A program made the translations under genes and the position numbers. From CBDFHC01 sp965247585 (GTDB taxonomy: Bacteria; Chloroflexota; Dehalococcoidia; Lucifugimonadales; GCA-2712585), in the NCBI GenBank assembly GCA_965247585.1, contig CBDFHC010000004.1:1054001-1118000 (forward strand): a stretch of 64,000 nt of DNA. Reading direction: 5' to 3'. The notes beneath the pieces were generated by a model that worked only from the letters and a program-made list of their open reading frames with translations, was not told where the DNA came from and searched no databases. Below are positions 10,501-17,932 of this stretch, one piece after another. Within the stretch, counting starts at the first letter, position 1. Each line of letters starts with the position of its first letter.

Positions 10501-11058
10501 GTCGTTGGTCATGATGTCGAAGGGAAGATGGAACCGTCGGTAGAGTTCGTCCTGCCACTGCTCCGCCAAGCTGCCTGGGCATACAACGAGGCAGCGTTCC
10601 AGGTCGCCCCGAGAGATGAGCTCCTTTATCAGCAGACCGGCCATGATGGTCTTACCTGCTCCTGGGTCGTCCGCAAGCAGGAATCGGAGCGGTTGGCGAG
10701 TCAGCATCGACTCGTACACCGCCGTAATCTGATGAGGCAGCGGATCCACGACGGATGTGTGGACCGCAAGGACGGGATCGAATAGGTGGGCTAGCCGGAT
10801 GCGCTGGGCCTCTGAAACGAGGCGGAACAGGCCGCCGTCGCCATCGAAGGACCAGGGCAACCCTTGCTCGACCACATCGAGGCTGGGCTCGTCGTCCCGG
10901 TAGACGAGACGAGTGCCAACGGCTCCGGTGACTGACAACTTGTAGGTGAGCTCGACCGCAGAGTCGCCGAACCACTTGGCATTCACGACCTCTATGGGGC
11001 CGTCTGTCGTCAATCCTCGGACACGGGCACCGGGGGTCAGGTTTTCGAGTGTTGCCAT
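7519..11058 (-). CDS. SNF2-family helicase with C-terminal DUF3883-like domain (Hma helicase)
   Basis: A 1179-residue superfamily 2 helicase. Walker A DPGAGKT lies at 131-137, DEAH at 233-236, and the second RecA lobe includes a long run of motifs ending in QRFGRIHRIGQ, typical of SNF2/RapA-type translocases. The last 100 residues (FIEVKGR, then a repeat-free alpha/beta region) match DUF3883, a nuclease-fold-like tail. In Hma-type defence the helicase is the DNA-translocating component. I chose the ATG at 11058 (MATLENL) because GGAAA sits just upstream; a longer frame back to 11118 has no ribosome site. It is the first gene of the operon, and a -35/-10 pair lies 31-60 bases upstream. Confidence 0.9.
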   Translation of the reverse strand: MATLENLTPGARVRGLTTDGPIEVVNAKWFGDSAVELTYKLSVTGAVGTRLVYRDDEPSLDVVEQGLPWSFDGDGGLFRLVSEAQRIRLAHLFDPVLAVHTSVVDPLPHQITAVYESMLTRQPLRFLLADDPGAGKTIMAGLLIKELISRGDLERCLVVCPGSLAEQWQDELYRRFHLPFDIMTNDKLEAARTGNWFVETPLAIARLDKLARDEDVQALLKASDGGWDLVICDEAHKMSASFFGGEIKYTKRYHLGQLLSSRTRHFLLLTATPHNGKEEDFQLFMALLDGDRFEGRFRDGVHTADVSDLMRRMVKEKLFKFDATPLFPERRAYAVPYKLSDGEARLYREVTEYVREEFNRAEALQNDRRAGTVGFALTILQRRLASSPEAIYQSLRRRKERLESRLRELKLLQRGSQTVSPLLEGFPALDDEDIEDLEDAPEEEVAVAEAEILDRATAARTVDELEAEILSLHRLESLAQTVRTTGQDKKWQELTELLNRLFTAKVDGTDEAFVPSPHQKLVVFTEHRDTLNYLHQRITTLLGREESVVVIHGGVGREDRRAIQESFLHDPEVRILLANDAASEGINLQRAHLMVNYDLPWNPNRIEQRFGRIHRIGQTEVCHLWNLIAEETREGDVYYKLLEKLEEARKALGGQVFDVLGKVQFEGKSLRDLLLEAIRYGERPEVQARLTQVVNNAFDRGKVQDLLDESALAQDSMDSSQVRRVREEMERADVRRLQPHYVEAFFLEAFKRLGGRVVEREHRRYQVSHVPAHVRDRDRLIGLGEPVLPRYERITFEKSLTAPLGQPPAAFVSPGHPLLDATIDLTLERYRGMLRQGSVLVDDNDPGDQPRALLYLEHSIQDGSRTRSGEQRTISKRVLYVAIDAEGNAVGQDYAPYLDYRPLREGEPDPQEMLARPECGWISGDLEAQAVGFAVSHVVPEHLEEVRSRKLELLSKTEAAVKERLTKEIAYWDHRSADLKMQEQAGKPNARLNSDEARRRADQLQGRMQKRMEEIQRERQLSPLPPVVLGGVLVVPAGLIHKMMGPSVAIAARDTQVAAARARAAVMQVERNLGFDPVDRETDKLGYDIESRVSGTGKLRFIEVKGRVQGATTVTVSKNEILTSLNKPEDYILAIVEFQDGGADQVSYVRRPFHREPDFGVTSVNYNLPELLSRGAEPS

Positions 11059-11088
11059 CCCGTTTCCTTTCAGTTGTAGCTCCCCCTC

Positions 11089-11136
11089 ATGATACTCGCA
11101 ATTGCCGTTGACAGTCAACTACAACCTTGGTAGGAT
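11089..11136. promoter_or_regulatory. Divergent overlapping promoters sharing a palindromic operator
   Basis: Leftward promoter for the helicase: TTGACT (11118-11113) with TATCAT (11094-11089) and an 18-base spacer. Rightward promoter for the XRE gene: TTGACA (11108-11113) with TAGGAT (11131-11136) and a 17-base spacer. The two -35 boxes overlap inside the perfect palindrome GTTGACAGTCAAC (11107-11119). A protein bound there would block both promoters; the adjacent XRE protein is the obvious candidate. Confidence 0.7.
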
Positions 11137-11154
11137 TGAAGGGAGGTGATGGCG

Positions 11155-11517
11155 ATGGAATTCCCCGAGCGTCTGCGTACCCTACGCAAAGAGGCCCAAC
11201 TGAGTCAGCGCGACCTCGCCGAGAAGGTCGGGGTGGACTTCACCTACCTCAGCAAGATAGAGAACGCGCGCATCGACCCCCCGAGCGAGACCGTTCTGAA
11301 GAGCATCGCCCGCGAGCTGGCAGGTCCGCTAGGCCGCGATGAGACCGAGTTGGGGGACGAGTTGATAACCATGGCCGGCAAGATTCCTTCAGACTTGGCC
11401 GACACCCTTGCTCGGAATCCCGGCGCTGTCCGATTCCTCAGGTCGCTAGGAGATGACGTGCGCTCCCCAGCGGAGTGGCAGAATCTGATCCGGGACCGGT
11501 CGGAAGAAGAACGATGA
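11155..11517 (+). CDS. XRE-family transcriptional regulator
   Basis: A 120-residue protein whose first 65 residues form a clear XRE/Cro helix-turn-helix (LRKEAQLSQRDLAEKVGVDF, then TYLSKIENARIDPP). The ATG at 11155 was chosen because GGAGG ends 8 bases before it; the GTG at 11146 overlaps that site. The C-terminal half is acidic and may dimerise or contact the protease. Its stop overlaps the start of the ImmA-like gene (ATGA). With that partner it forms a repressor/anti-repressor-protease pair of the ImmR/ImmA type, transcribed divergently from the Hma helicase, so it probably controls the defence operon and itself. Confidence 0.85.
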   Translation: MEFPERLRTLRKEAQLSQRDLAEKVGVDFTYLSKIENARIDPPSETVLKSIARELAGPLGRDETELGDELITMAGKIPSDLADTLARNPGAVRFLRSLGDDVRSPAEWQNLIRDRSEEER

Positions 11518-12221
11518 CGACGAATTTCTTGTCCGATGCCCAACTTGAGAACATGGCTGCTGGGTTGTTGGGCCGATATGAATCCTCGTTTGGAGTAGTC
11601 ACCGGTCCCCCGGTTCCAGTGGAGCGCATCCTGGAGGACATACTCGACCTTCGGATTCTGTGGGACTCAATCCCTGAGCCTCCCGGTCAGTCCATCCTCG
11701 CCGCCCTTGAGCCCTCCTCGAAGACAGTTGTATTCAACGAGTCGCGCCGCGCCCTCATTGATGAGACTCAGGGCCTCTACAACACAGTTCTCGCCCATGA
11801 AGTGGGGCACTGGGAGGCACATGTCGACCATGGCCAATTGGCCCAGCAGGCTCTACCGGACTTCGACGGGGGCTTCAGCTGCCTCTTTCGGTCCTCCGGC
11901 CCCGGCCAAGAGCCACGAGAGGTACAGGCTCACAGGTTTATGGGGTTCCTTCTGATGCCGTCTCACGTCGTGTCGGAGGCTGTCCAGGACTTTAGTCTGC
12001 TCAGCTGGCCCGCCCTATACGATCTTCGAGAGCGCTTTCAGGTCACCATCACGGCATTAAAGATAAGACTTGAACGCCTCGGCATTCTGTACGTCGCCGC
12101 TGACGGCGAACTGTACCCGTCGAGGCAAGAGTATGACGGTCAGATGCGCCTCATCCAGGAAGGTAACGAAAAGCAGAGGTCAAATGCCATTCAGCCGTTC
12201 GATGGTGGAAGATGTGAGTAG
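11514..12221 (+). CDS. ImmA/IrrE-family metallopeptidase
   Basis: A 235-residue protein with the zinc-peptidase motif HEVGH at residues 95-99 inside TVLAHEVGHWE, and a downstream helix with QAHRFMGFLLMP, typical of ImmA/IrrE proteins where it supplies further active-site contacts. The start ATG overlaps the XRE stop codon, so translation is coupled. Known relatives cleave a cognate XRE repressor upon DNA damage or another signal. Here the likely substrate is the 120-residue XRE protein, which would relieve repression of the helicase promoter. That regulatory logic is inference; the motif is seen directly. Confidence 0.88.
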   Translation: MTTNFLSDAQLENMAAGLLGRYESSFGVVTGPPVPVERILEDILDLRILWDSIPEPPGQSILAALEPSSKTVVFNESRRALIDETQGLYNTVLAHEVGHWEAHVDHGQLAQQALPDFDGGFSCLFRSSGPGQEPREVQAHRFMGFLLMPSHVVSEAVQDFSLLSWPALYDLRERFQVTITALKIRLERLGILYVAADGELYPSRQEYDGQMRLIQEGNEKQRSNAIQPFDGGRCE

Positions 12222-12534
12222 TCTTAGGTCCTTGCTCTACAGCCTAGCCGTCTCCTGGGTGACTACCAAGCCGTGAAGAAGGGGAAGGTAGGACGCCACA
12301 TTGGACGACCCGCCGCCGGTAAGGTTGCTAGCCGCGGACTAGGTAAGCTCTTCCGTTAATGGACGCTTTGAATACAGCCGGGTTGAGGCGCGACGGGCTA
12401 GGTATGCCCATAGGTCCTCTGACAATCAAACGGGTTGGCCGAGGACGATCCCAATCGAACGAGGCACCTCGGGCCACGAGGGGAGCACATGCCGGTGGCG
12501 AGTCTATCGCCCACGGGGCCATGGATAGCTTGTG
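12222..12534. other. Intergenic stretch, no gene seen
   Basis: About 310 bases between the ImmA-like gene and the HNH gene. I find no convincing open frame with a ribosome site, no clear hairpin with a T-run, and no repeat. Confidence 0.5.
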
Positions 12535-13278
12535 ATGGGTCGGATTCTGGAGCCGGAAGAGTGCATTGCGATTCGAGCGCGTGGAACCCGGGAAGATTGC
12601 AATGTCTTGGCGGCCGAGTACGGCGTCTCTGCTGTCACCATATCGAACATCCTCAACGACCGCTCCTACAGGCGTCCCGAATGTTATGTAGAAGGATCAC
12701 CCGGACGGGCGGCCGCCGAAAAACGGGACCAGGATTATCACGAGGAGAAGCGGCGGCAACAGCAGATGCGCTACGTCTCCGCCAAGAATCGAGCGACCGT
12801 GTTGCACCGTGACTCGTATAGATGCGTGTATTGCCAAGCGGACCTGAACGAGGTTCCCTTGGCTATTGACCACCGGATTCCAGTCACTCGCGGCGGAACC
12901 AACTCCCCGGATAACCTTCAAGCGACCTGTAAGACTTGCAACGCCAGAAAGAAGGACTCTACGGAAGACGACGAGGGCAGGCTCCGGCAGTACTTGGATT
13001 GGCGTCGGGATATGGATCCACTCATGAACACCTTTGAGTCCTTGGTGAATGGGCATCACTGGTTAGATGACGATGACAGGCTAACCACAATTAGGGACGG
13101 CTGGACCTCCTGCTACGGAGGCATCTATGCGTCACCCGAAGTCACCGACGCCATCCAAGCGATCAGATCGGGAGACATCGACAAGGCGCGGGCTATCGTC
13201 TCTGGGATCCGTGAAGGGTGGAATTGGGCTGAGGAGCACCACCAAGCGGTTGAGGCGGCCTATGACTTCGATCCATAG
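12535..13278 (+). CDS. HNH endonuclease with N-terminal DNA-binding-like segment
   Basis: A 247-residue protein. Residues 1-45 include a short helix-turn-helix-like stretch (LAAEYGVSAVTISNILNDRS). The middle has a complete HNH zinc-finger nuclease: CVYC, then AIDHRIPVTRGG, NLQATCKTCNARK, giving the two CxxC pairs and the central DH. The C-terminal 100 residues are rich in W and D and unrecognised. Such HNH proteins are often homing or restriction-type nucleases. It follows the defence operon regulators in the same direction but with a gap of 313 bases, so it is probably transcribed separately. Confidence 0.8.
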   Translation: MGRILEPEECIAIRARGTREDCNVLAAEYGVSAVTISNILNDRSYRRPECYVEGSPGRAAAEKRDQDYHEEKRRQQQMRYVSAKNRATVLHRDSYRCVYCQADLNEVPLAIDHRIPVTRGGTNSPDNLQATCKTCNARKKDSTEDDEGRLRQYLDWRRDMDPLMNTFESLVNGHHWLDDDDRLTTIRDGWTSCYGGIYASPEVTDAIQAIRSGDIDKARAIVSGIREGWNWAEEHHQAVEAAYDFDP

Positions 13279-13317
13279 CTCTTAGTAACAAGGGTCAATT
13301 CACTACCTAACAGCAAT

Positions 13318-14325
13318 CTAGCGTTCGCATACGACCCCATCGCCGTCCCCGTCGCGTGCCGTGGGCACCTTGTCCTTCGGAAATCCACGTCCACTACCCT
13401 TGGTGCCCGGAACGCGAGGTTCACCGGCCGCCTCAGCTACATCACACGAGCCATAGCTATCCTCCAGGTTCGGAGTGGCCAGGGGATTGGCCACAGGTTG
13501 CACTTCATCAAAAAGGACAACTACTAGCGTTTGCGTGGGCGCGCATGTCTTCAGCATCTCGGCCAGTGCGTCCGCTTCAGCCGAACTCGCAGTCAGCTCC
13601 CAAGTTTCTTTGATCGTAACCCAGTCGATGGCGTACTGGCACCAATAACTGCGATCCGGCGGTCTCCAGTCTTCAGGTCCGCTGCTACCCTTGGAGCGGT
13701 TGGCCGATGCTTTGGCGGCGACTAGGTGCCTGTCGTAAGAAAGGTCGTTGGCGTACTGGCGTTTTCTCTCAGGACTCCATGCCCATCCTCCAGACCAGTG
13801 TGCGTTCGCGAGAGGGACCATATGGTCGATGTCCAACTCTCCAGGGTCATAGAAACGCCCGCCAGTATAGGGTCCTGTCCAATCACCGGCTGCAACTCGA
13901 CATTGGCCGGAGTCTGTATAGGCAACAGTGGTCGCTGACTCCGCAACAAGGACCTCTTGCCGTGTGTTCTGGCAATCGCCGTCCTCGTCGGTCCAATGCC
14001 TCCATTCATCTCGATCATAGGCGGGGAGGTTGGCTGGTCTGGGTGCGACGAGTACGGACAGCTGGCTGATGGATTGCCCTTCTGGTACCGACGTCGCTGT
14101 AGGGAACAGGGTGCCAGTGACAATAGATCCAGGAGTTGCCGCGGCTGTGGATGATGGTTCAATTGCCGGGGGCGGTGTTGCTTGTACGTCAGTCTTGGGA
14201 GTCGCCGTAGAGTCAGAGAGCGAGTCGGATGTCTCCGTTGGAGCAGTGGCCGGGAAGCTAGAACACGCTGTCACGAGCAGAGCGGCGGTGAAGGCCAGCA
14301 GTTGAAAGTGGAAAGGGAATCTCAT
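13318..14325 (-). CDS. Lipoprotein with DUF1524-type HNH nuclease and Excalibur domains
   Basis: A 335-residue predicted lipoprotein. The signal peptide ends in the lipobox VTAC (Cys20). A Ser/Thr/Pro-rich linker follows, then a DUF1524/GmrSD-like HNH nuclease domain (DGDCQNTRQEVL, later LDIDHMVPLANAH, NRSKG), and a C-terminal Excalibur domain ending in DGDGDGVVCE, which binds calcium in related proteins. The extracellular location suggests nucleic-acid scavenging or attack outside the cell. I chose the ATG at 14325; the ATG at 14334 adds three residues and is equally possible. The frame extends upstream without a ribosome site. Confidence 0.85.
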   Translation of the reverse strand: MRFPFHFQLLAFTAALLVTACSSFPATAPTETSDSLSDSTATPKTDVQATPPPAIEPSSTAAATPGSIVTGTLFPTATSVPEGQSISQLSVLVAPRPANLPAYDRDEWRHWTDEDGDCQNTRQEVLVAESATTVAYTDSGQCRVAAGDWTGPYTGGRFYDPGELDIDHMVPLANAHWSGGWAWSPERKRQYANDLSYDRHLVAAKASANRSKGSSGPEDWRPPDRSYWCQYAIDWVTIKETWELTASSAEADALAEMLKTCAPTQTLVVVLFDEVQPVANPLATPNLEDSYGSCDVAEAAGEPRVPGTKGSGRGFPKDKVPTARDGDGDGVVCER

Positions 14326-14831
14326 TGCACCCATCCTGTTCGATGCGCCACATGAATGAGGATCCAATGCTTTCTTTCCGGGAGGATGAAGTATGAGCAT
14401 TGGTAGAGTAGGGATGATTTTGGACAACAAAAAAGGCCATACACATAGAGACACTGAGAGGCCACCACATGTCAAGTGCCGGCCTACGGCTCGTCTCAGT
14501 CCGACGCGCATCGGCTAGCATTGGATCCGGCTCGACTCCCACCTCAACTGCGTGCTACACGTCCTCTACCGTCAACACCCCCGTCCCGAAAACACGAAAG
14601 CGCCCCACATATCTACAGAAGGGGATACTCTTATCCATCAAGGCCCGGAATTGGACACGGGCCATGCGGTGGGCACACATGCCGCCGCGCCCGAGCACGG
14701 GCCGCCTCGACTGATTCCAGACCCAAACGCAAAACCGCCACCATCCATAAGGATGAGGGCAGGTGGCCGTCACGACGATGGCCACCTGCCCCGTCACTCC
14801 AAAGCGGTCCTTGGAAGGCAAGGTGCGGTTC
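14326..14831. other. Intergenic region at the left end of the conjugative element
   Basis: About 500 bases without a supported gene. A perfect 10-bp inverted repeat (14759-14768 and 14780-14789, GCAGGTGGCC / GGCCACCTGC) lies 43 bases past the last gene of the long minus-strand operon and could end its transcription, although no T-run follows. Composition changes here from the lower-GC left flank to GC-rich element DNA, so the element's left boundary probably lies inside this stretch. I could not find a second copy of the recombinase core sequence. Confidence 0.45.
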
Positions 14832-15314
14832 TTAGAACAGCCGCAGCGTCTCCGGCTGCTGTTGCTCCTCCTCTCCCTCGGCGGTCCCGGCCTGAGCTGC
14901 CCCCTGCTCACGCCGGTTCCGGCGCCTGGCCGGGGGAGAGGGTCTCTCGTGCGCCGGATACTTGGGTGCCTCCTCCCACTTGGCTCTCGCCCTTTCCACC
15001 ACCGCCGGGACCTCCTGGGTCAGGACGGACAGGTCAGCGTCGTCGAAGGGCTCGATGTACGGGTCGGACGAAGACTGTTGCACCCCGATGGTGGTCCTGC
15101 CTCCCTTGATGGACACGACGACCTTCAGCTCCTCCGGCTGACTGGTCTGCTCCTCGCCGTCGTCAGCACCCTGCGGGTCCTGTGCGGACTCCTTGTTGGC
15201 GTCCTGCTCATCGGCAACCACGGCTTCCGTGTCTTCCGCTGCTTCGCCAAAGAGACTCTCGTCAGCGCTCGGGGCATCCGAGCGGGTTGCTTCCGTTCCG
15301 TTGTCATCAGGCAT
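14832..15314 (-). CDS. Acidic protein at the end of the ubiquitin-like operon, unrecognised
   Basis: A 160-residue protein, very acidic in its first half (many E, D and A residues), with a short beta-rich core (LKVVVSIKGGRTTIGVQQ) and a basic, Pro/Arg-rich segment before an E/Q-rich tail. The ATG at 15314 is supported by GGAAAGGAGC. I do not recognise the family. The core could bind DNA or a partner protein, but nothing proves it. It is the last gene of the 33.6-14.8 kb operon, 50 bases after the DUF2958 gene. Confidence 0.65.
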   Translation of the reverse strand: MPDDNGTEATRSDAPSADESLFGEAAEDTEAVVADEQDANKESAQDPQGADDGEEQTSQPEELKVVVSIKGGRTTIGVQQSSSDPYIEPFDDADLSVLTQEVPAVVERARAKWEEAPKYPAHERPSPPARRRNRREQGAAQAGTAEGEEEQQQPETLRLF

Positions 15315-15363
15315 GGCTGCTCCTTTCCTTGATGGTTCTCTGGCTGCGTTGCGCCGCGAGTCT

Positions 15364-15747
15364 CTACCGCGACTGTCTCCTGATCTCGCCGAGGGTCTGA
15401 GGCTCCCAGTACAGGTCGCGCTCCACGGCGGGGACGCCACCGAACACCGTTACTTCCGAGAGTTCCGTCAGATCAAAGTAACCCAGCTCGGTATCGAACC
15501 CCTCGACGAGGCCGAAGCAGAGTCCGGTCTCGGCGTCCCACTCGGTGATGAACCAGCGCCACCCATTGTAGGCACTGAACAGCTTCACTCTGGCGATCAC
15601 GGCGTCGGGGTCATTTGCGCCGTCATTGGCGTACAGGGGCGGGATTGTGTCGGCCAGTTCCTTGGTCATCAGTTGGTGTCCGCGTGGCCCGTTGTGGTTG
15701 TCCTGCCAGATGGTGGTGGTCGTGGCGGTTGTTTCTTGGTCAAGCAT
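15364..15747 (-). CDS. DUF2958 protein
   Basis: A 127-residue protein matching DUF2958: an N-terminal LMTKELADTIPPLYAND, then VKLFSAYNGWRWFITEWD, GLCFGLVEGFDTELGYFDL and a final VERDLYWEPQTLGEI. The family is common on plasmids and conjugative elements and often sits beside PRTRC-type ubiquitin-like genes, as here. Its biochemical role is unknown. The protein looks cytosolic, with no membrane segment. It follows the ThiF gene in the same direction with a 51-base gap. Confidence 0.85.
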   Translation of the reverse strand: MLDQETTATTTTIWQDNHNGPRGHQLMTKELADTIPPLYANDGANDPDAVIARVKLFSAYNGWRWFITEWDAETGLCFGLVEGFDTELGYFDLTELSEVTVFGGVPAVERDLYWEPQTLGEIRRQSR

Positions 15748-15798
15748 TGGTTTCTCCTCTCTTGTCTGTTCTCTGCATTAGTTCGCGAAGGCTTGCCG

Positions 15799-16608
15799 CT
15801 AGGACGCTGGCTCGAAACCGGTTCGAACCACCCGCGCCACCGCTTCAGGGGTGGCGTAGGTCGGGGTAACGGTGCCCTGCTCCATGTCCAGGTAGAGGCC
15901 CATGAAGGGGCAGGTCCCCGCCGCCATGCGGCGGATCACCTGTAAGACCAGCGACGCCATCATCTGGTTGATGGTCGGGTCCTGGTCGGTGAGGTCGAGG
16001 GCCGCCGCGCAGTCCACGTCGGGAGGTGTGGTCGATACGGCGGTGAGCAGGTCGGGGCGCTGCACCGTGGGCGCGGGAAGCAGGTAGCAGGTCTGGTCGA
16101 CGAAGGCTTCTTCGTCCCCGAAGTCCCGGTCGGCGACGTTGCCGATAATCACCTGGCCCCAGTTGGTGTCGTTGCCCGCGTCGATGAGCCACCGGCGCGG
16201 GTCGCCCGGCAGGGACTCCGCCATCGCCCTGCGCGCTGCGGCGTTGTCGGCGCAGCCGATGAGCAGGGAGTTCCCGTGGGAGGGGAGGCCGGGGTAGCCG
16301 CCCCCATCGGGCCTGGAGTCTTCGTCCCGGAAGGGGTAGACCGAGTAGCCGATGGGACGCCGGAAGGCCCTGGCCAGCCGGTCGGCGAGGGCCTGGCTCT
16401 TGAACCTGCCCACGTCCTCGGGGTAGAAGTTCTGGCGCAGCAGGTTGTGGGGCTCCACCCGGTCGTGGTCCACCAGGACGATGGTGGCCTGCCGTCCCTG
16501 GAAGAGGCGGCAGAGGCCCTCGGCCACGAAACCGCCGGTCCCGCCGCAGCCGACCACGGTGATCCACGGGTTGTCCAGCAGGAATTGGTTGTCCAGGTAG
16601 TAGGGCAT
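15799..16608 (-). CDS. ThiF/E1-like activating enzyme of the PRTRC-type cassette
   Basis: A 269-residue E1-like adenylating enzyme. The nucleotide-binding loop GCGGTG is at residues 20-25, followed by VDHDRVEPHNLLRQNF, the conserved acidic/Arg stretch of ThiF/MoeB/E1 proteins. A Cys at residue 200 (PPDVDCAAAL) is in the position conserved in PRTRC ThiF proteins and could take part in thioester transfer. Its role would be ATP-dependent activation of the ubiquitin-like protein encoded at 18981-19187. The ATG at 16608 has AAGGAGGTGA 8 bases upstream. Its neighbours encode the JAB, E2-like and ubiquitin-like components. It has no second catalytic-Cys domain as in eukaryotic E1. Confidence 0.88.
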   Translation of the reverse strand: MPYYLDNQFLLDNPWITVVGCGGTGGFVAEGLCRLFQGRQATIVLVDHDRVEPHNLLRQNFYPEDVGRFKSQALADRLARAFRRPIGYSVYPFRDEDSRPDGGGYPGLPSHGNSLLIGCADNAAARRAMAESLPGDPRRWLIDAGNDTNWGQVIIGNVADRDFGDEEAFVDQTCYLLPAPTVQRPDLLTAVSTTPPDVDCAAALDLTDQDPTINQMMASLVLQVIRRMAAGTCPFMGLYLDMEQGTVTPTYATPEAVARVVRTGFEPAS

Positions 16609-16626
16609 CTTCAGTTCACCTCCTTG

Positions 16627-17214
16627 TCATTCGTTTGGTGTGTCGTGTTCGCCCATGAGCCGAACGCCCCTTTCCGGCCCTTCGAACACCTCTGGCCAGT
16701 CCAGCGGGGCGAAGTGGCCGTAGACGCCGACCCGGAGACGCAGCTCCGGTAGAGGGGCGTCGAGGCGTCCGACGACGCCGTAGATGCGGAAGCCCTGCTC
16801 ATCCTGGTCGTCGGTGGCCGAGAAGAAGGCGCGGGAGTTTCCGTGGGAGTGGAACTCGGCGACCACCCCTGCGGGGGGCTGATACGCGAGTCTCGTGGCG
16901 GTCCCCGCCTGCGGGGGGACGACCAGCCGGTAGCCGTCCCCATCCCAGCGCACGGCGAAGAGCCGCTCGGTGTCCGGGGTCTCCTGGAACCACCTCAGCC
17001 CCAGGGCGAACAGGTATGCCGGGATGGCGTGGGTGAGCTGAAACTTCTCGGCCACGGGAGCGAGCCCCCGCACCGTGCAGGGTGCGACCCGCACCCGCGC
17101 CTTCAGGTGTGCTCCCTGGGACTGGACGTAGACGCCCCCCGATCCCAGAACGTAGTCGTAGCCGATTCCCTGGGCACCGGCGAGTCCGCCGGGATGGTTG
17201 ACCAGGTAGCCCAC
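16627..17214 (-). CDS. JAB/JAMM metallopeptidase of the PRTRC-type cassette (protein A-like)
   Basis: A JAB-fold protein with a perfect JAMM motif, H-x-H-x7-S-x2-D, in EFHSHGNSRAFFSATDDQD (H122, H124, S132, D135 counting from the start used here). Active JAMM proteases remove ubiquitin or ubiquitin-like tags and can trim precursors. I placed the start at the GTG at 17214, just after the stop of the E2-like gene; the frame remains open to an ATG at 17322, but that part lies inside the neighbour's coding end and looks like its shadow. It ends 18 bases before the ThiF start. It corresponds to PRTRC protein A and the Prok-JAB family. Confidence 0.82.
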   Translation of the reverse strand: MGYLVNHPGGLAGAQGIGYDYVLGSGGVYVQSQGAHLKARVRVAPCTVRGLAPVAEKFQLTHAIPAYLFALGLRWFQETPDTERLFAVRWDGDGYRLVVPPQAGTATRLAYQPPAGVVAEFHSHGNSRAFFSATDDQDEQGFRIYGVVGRLDAPLPELRLRVGVYGHFAPLDWPEVFEGPERGVRLMGEHDTPNE

Positions 17215-17227
17215 CGGCCCCGCCCCG

Positions 17228-17932
17228 CTAGCGGTAGCCACGTCTCCCCTCGGAGACCGCCATCGCCTGAGCCACCGTACACTGGGGAACCAGGTCTTCA
17301 GCCGGGTATGCAGTTGTTCCATCGAGCTCCTCCCATAGCGCTTGCAGGTTGTCGGCGTGCTTCTTCGAGCGGTCCCGGATGTCGCCGGTAAGCGAGAAGA
17401 AGGACTGGAAGAACGACTCCGGTATCAGCCCCACCTCCTCGGGGAACCGGTGGCTTCCGGGGCAGACCCTCCCGTCTCTGAAGACGTTGAAGGCCGGGGC
17501 CCGGAAGAGGAGCTGCTCGGGGTCCTTCGGCCTGTTCAGTGCGGCGTAGACCCAGGGCGCACGCCCCGGCGAGCAGACGAAGACCAGACCCGGCATGGGA
17601 AGCCGGAGCCGGGCGGGAGGCTTGAACGCCTCCCGTTGCAGGGCCACCGGCCAGACCTGCGGCGGCCTCCAGAGGGCAACCACCTGCCCGGTCTCGCCCT
17701 GGTTCCACCAGAGGGCCTCATCCGGCAGCAGCCCCGAGGAGAACCCCAGGTGCTGGATGAACACGTTGGCGATCTCGTCCGCCGAGACGGTCCTGACCCA
17801 GGCGGAGTCGTCCTCGAAGCCCCGCAGCAGGATGGTCTCCTTGTAGACCTCCAGCTGCACCTTCAGCTCGTCCCTTGGCAGGTCGGTTCCGCCGGGCAGG
17901 GACCATTCGGTTGTTTCCACATCACTGGTCAT
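17228..17932 (-). CDS. E2-like conjugating protein of the PRTRC-type cassette (protein B-like)
   Basis: A 234-residue protein matching the PRTRC protein B / prokaryotic E2 family D pattern. The central part reads WRPPQVWPVALQ, then an LPMPGLVFVCSPG strand. The key stretch is FRDGRVCPGSHRFPE, which puts a Cys at residue 147 in the place of the E2 active-site cysteine. It would receive the activated ubiquitin-like protein from the ThiF protein and pass it to a target. The start overlaps the upstream gene by 11 bases. The E2 assignment is from context and motif; I cannot align structures here. Confidence 0.72.
   Translation of the reverse strand: MTSDVETTEWSLPGGTDLPRDELKVQLEVYKETILLRGFEDDSAWVRTVSADEIANVFIQHLGFSSGLLPDEALWWNQGETGQVVALWRPPQVWPVALQREAFKPPARLRLPMPGLVFVCSPGRAPWVYAALNRPKDPEQLLFRAPAFNVFRDGRVCPGSHRFPEEVGLIPESFFQSFFSLTGDIRDRSKKHADNLQALWEELDGTTAYPAEDLVPQCTVAQAMAVSEGRRGYR

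Noticed and set aside
14469..15109. Several overlapping plus-strand open frames at the element's left end
   Set aside because: Pro/Arg-rich translations without ribosome sites, partly antisense to the acidic protein gene.
17215..17322. N-terminal extension of the JAMM protein to 17322
   Set aside because: It lies entirely inside the end of the E2-like gene and has no conserved sequence; the start near 17214 keeps the whole JAB domain.
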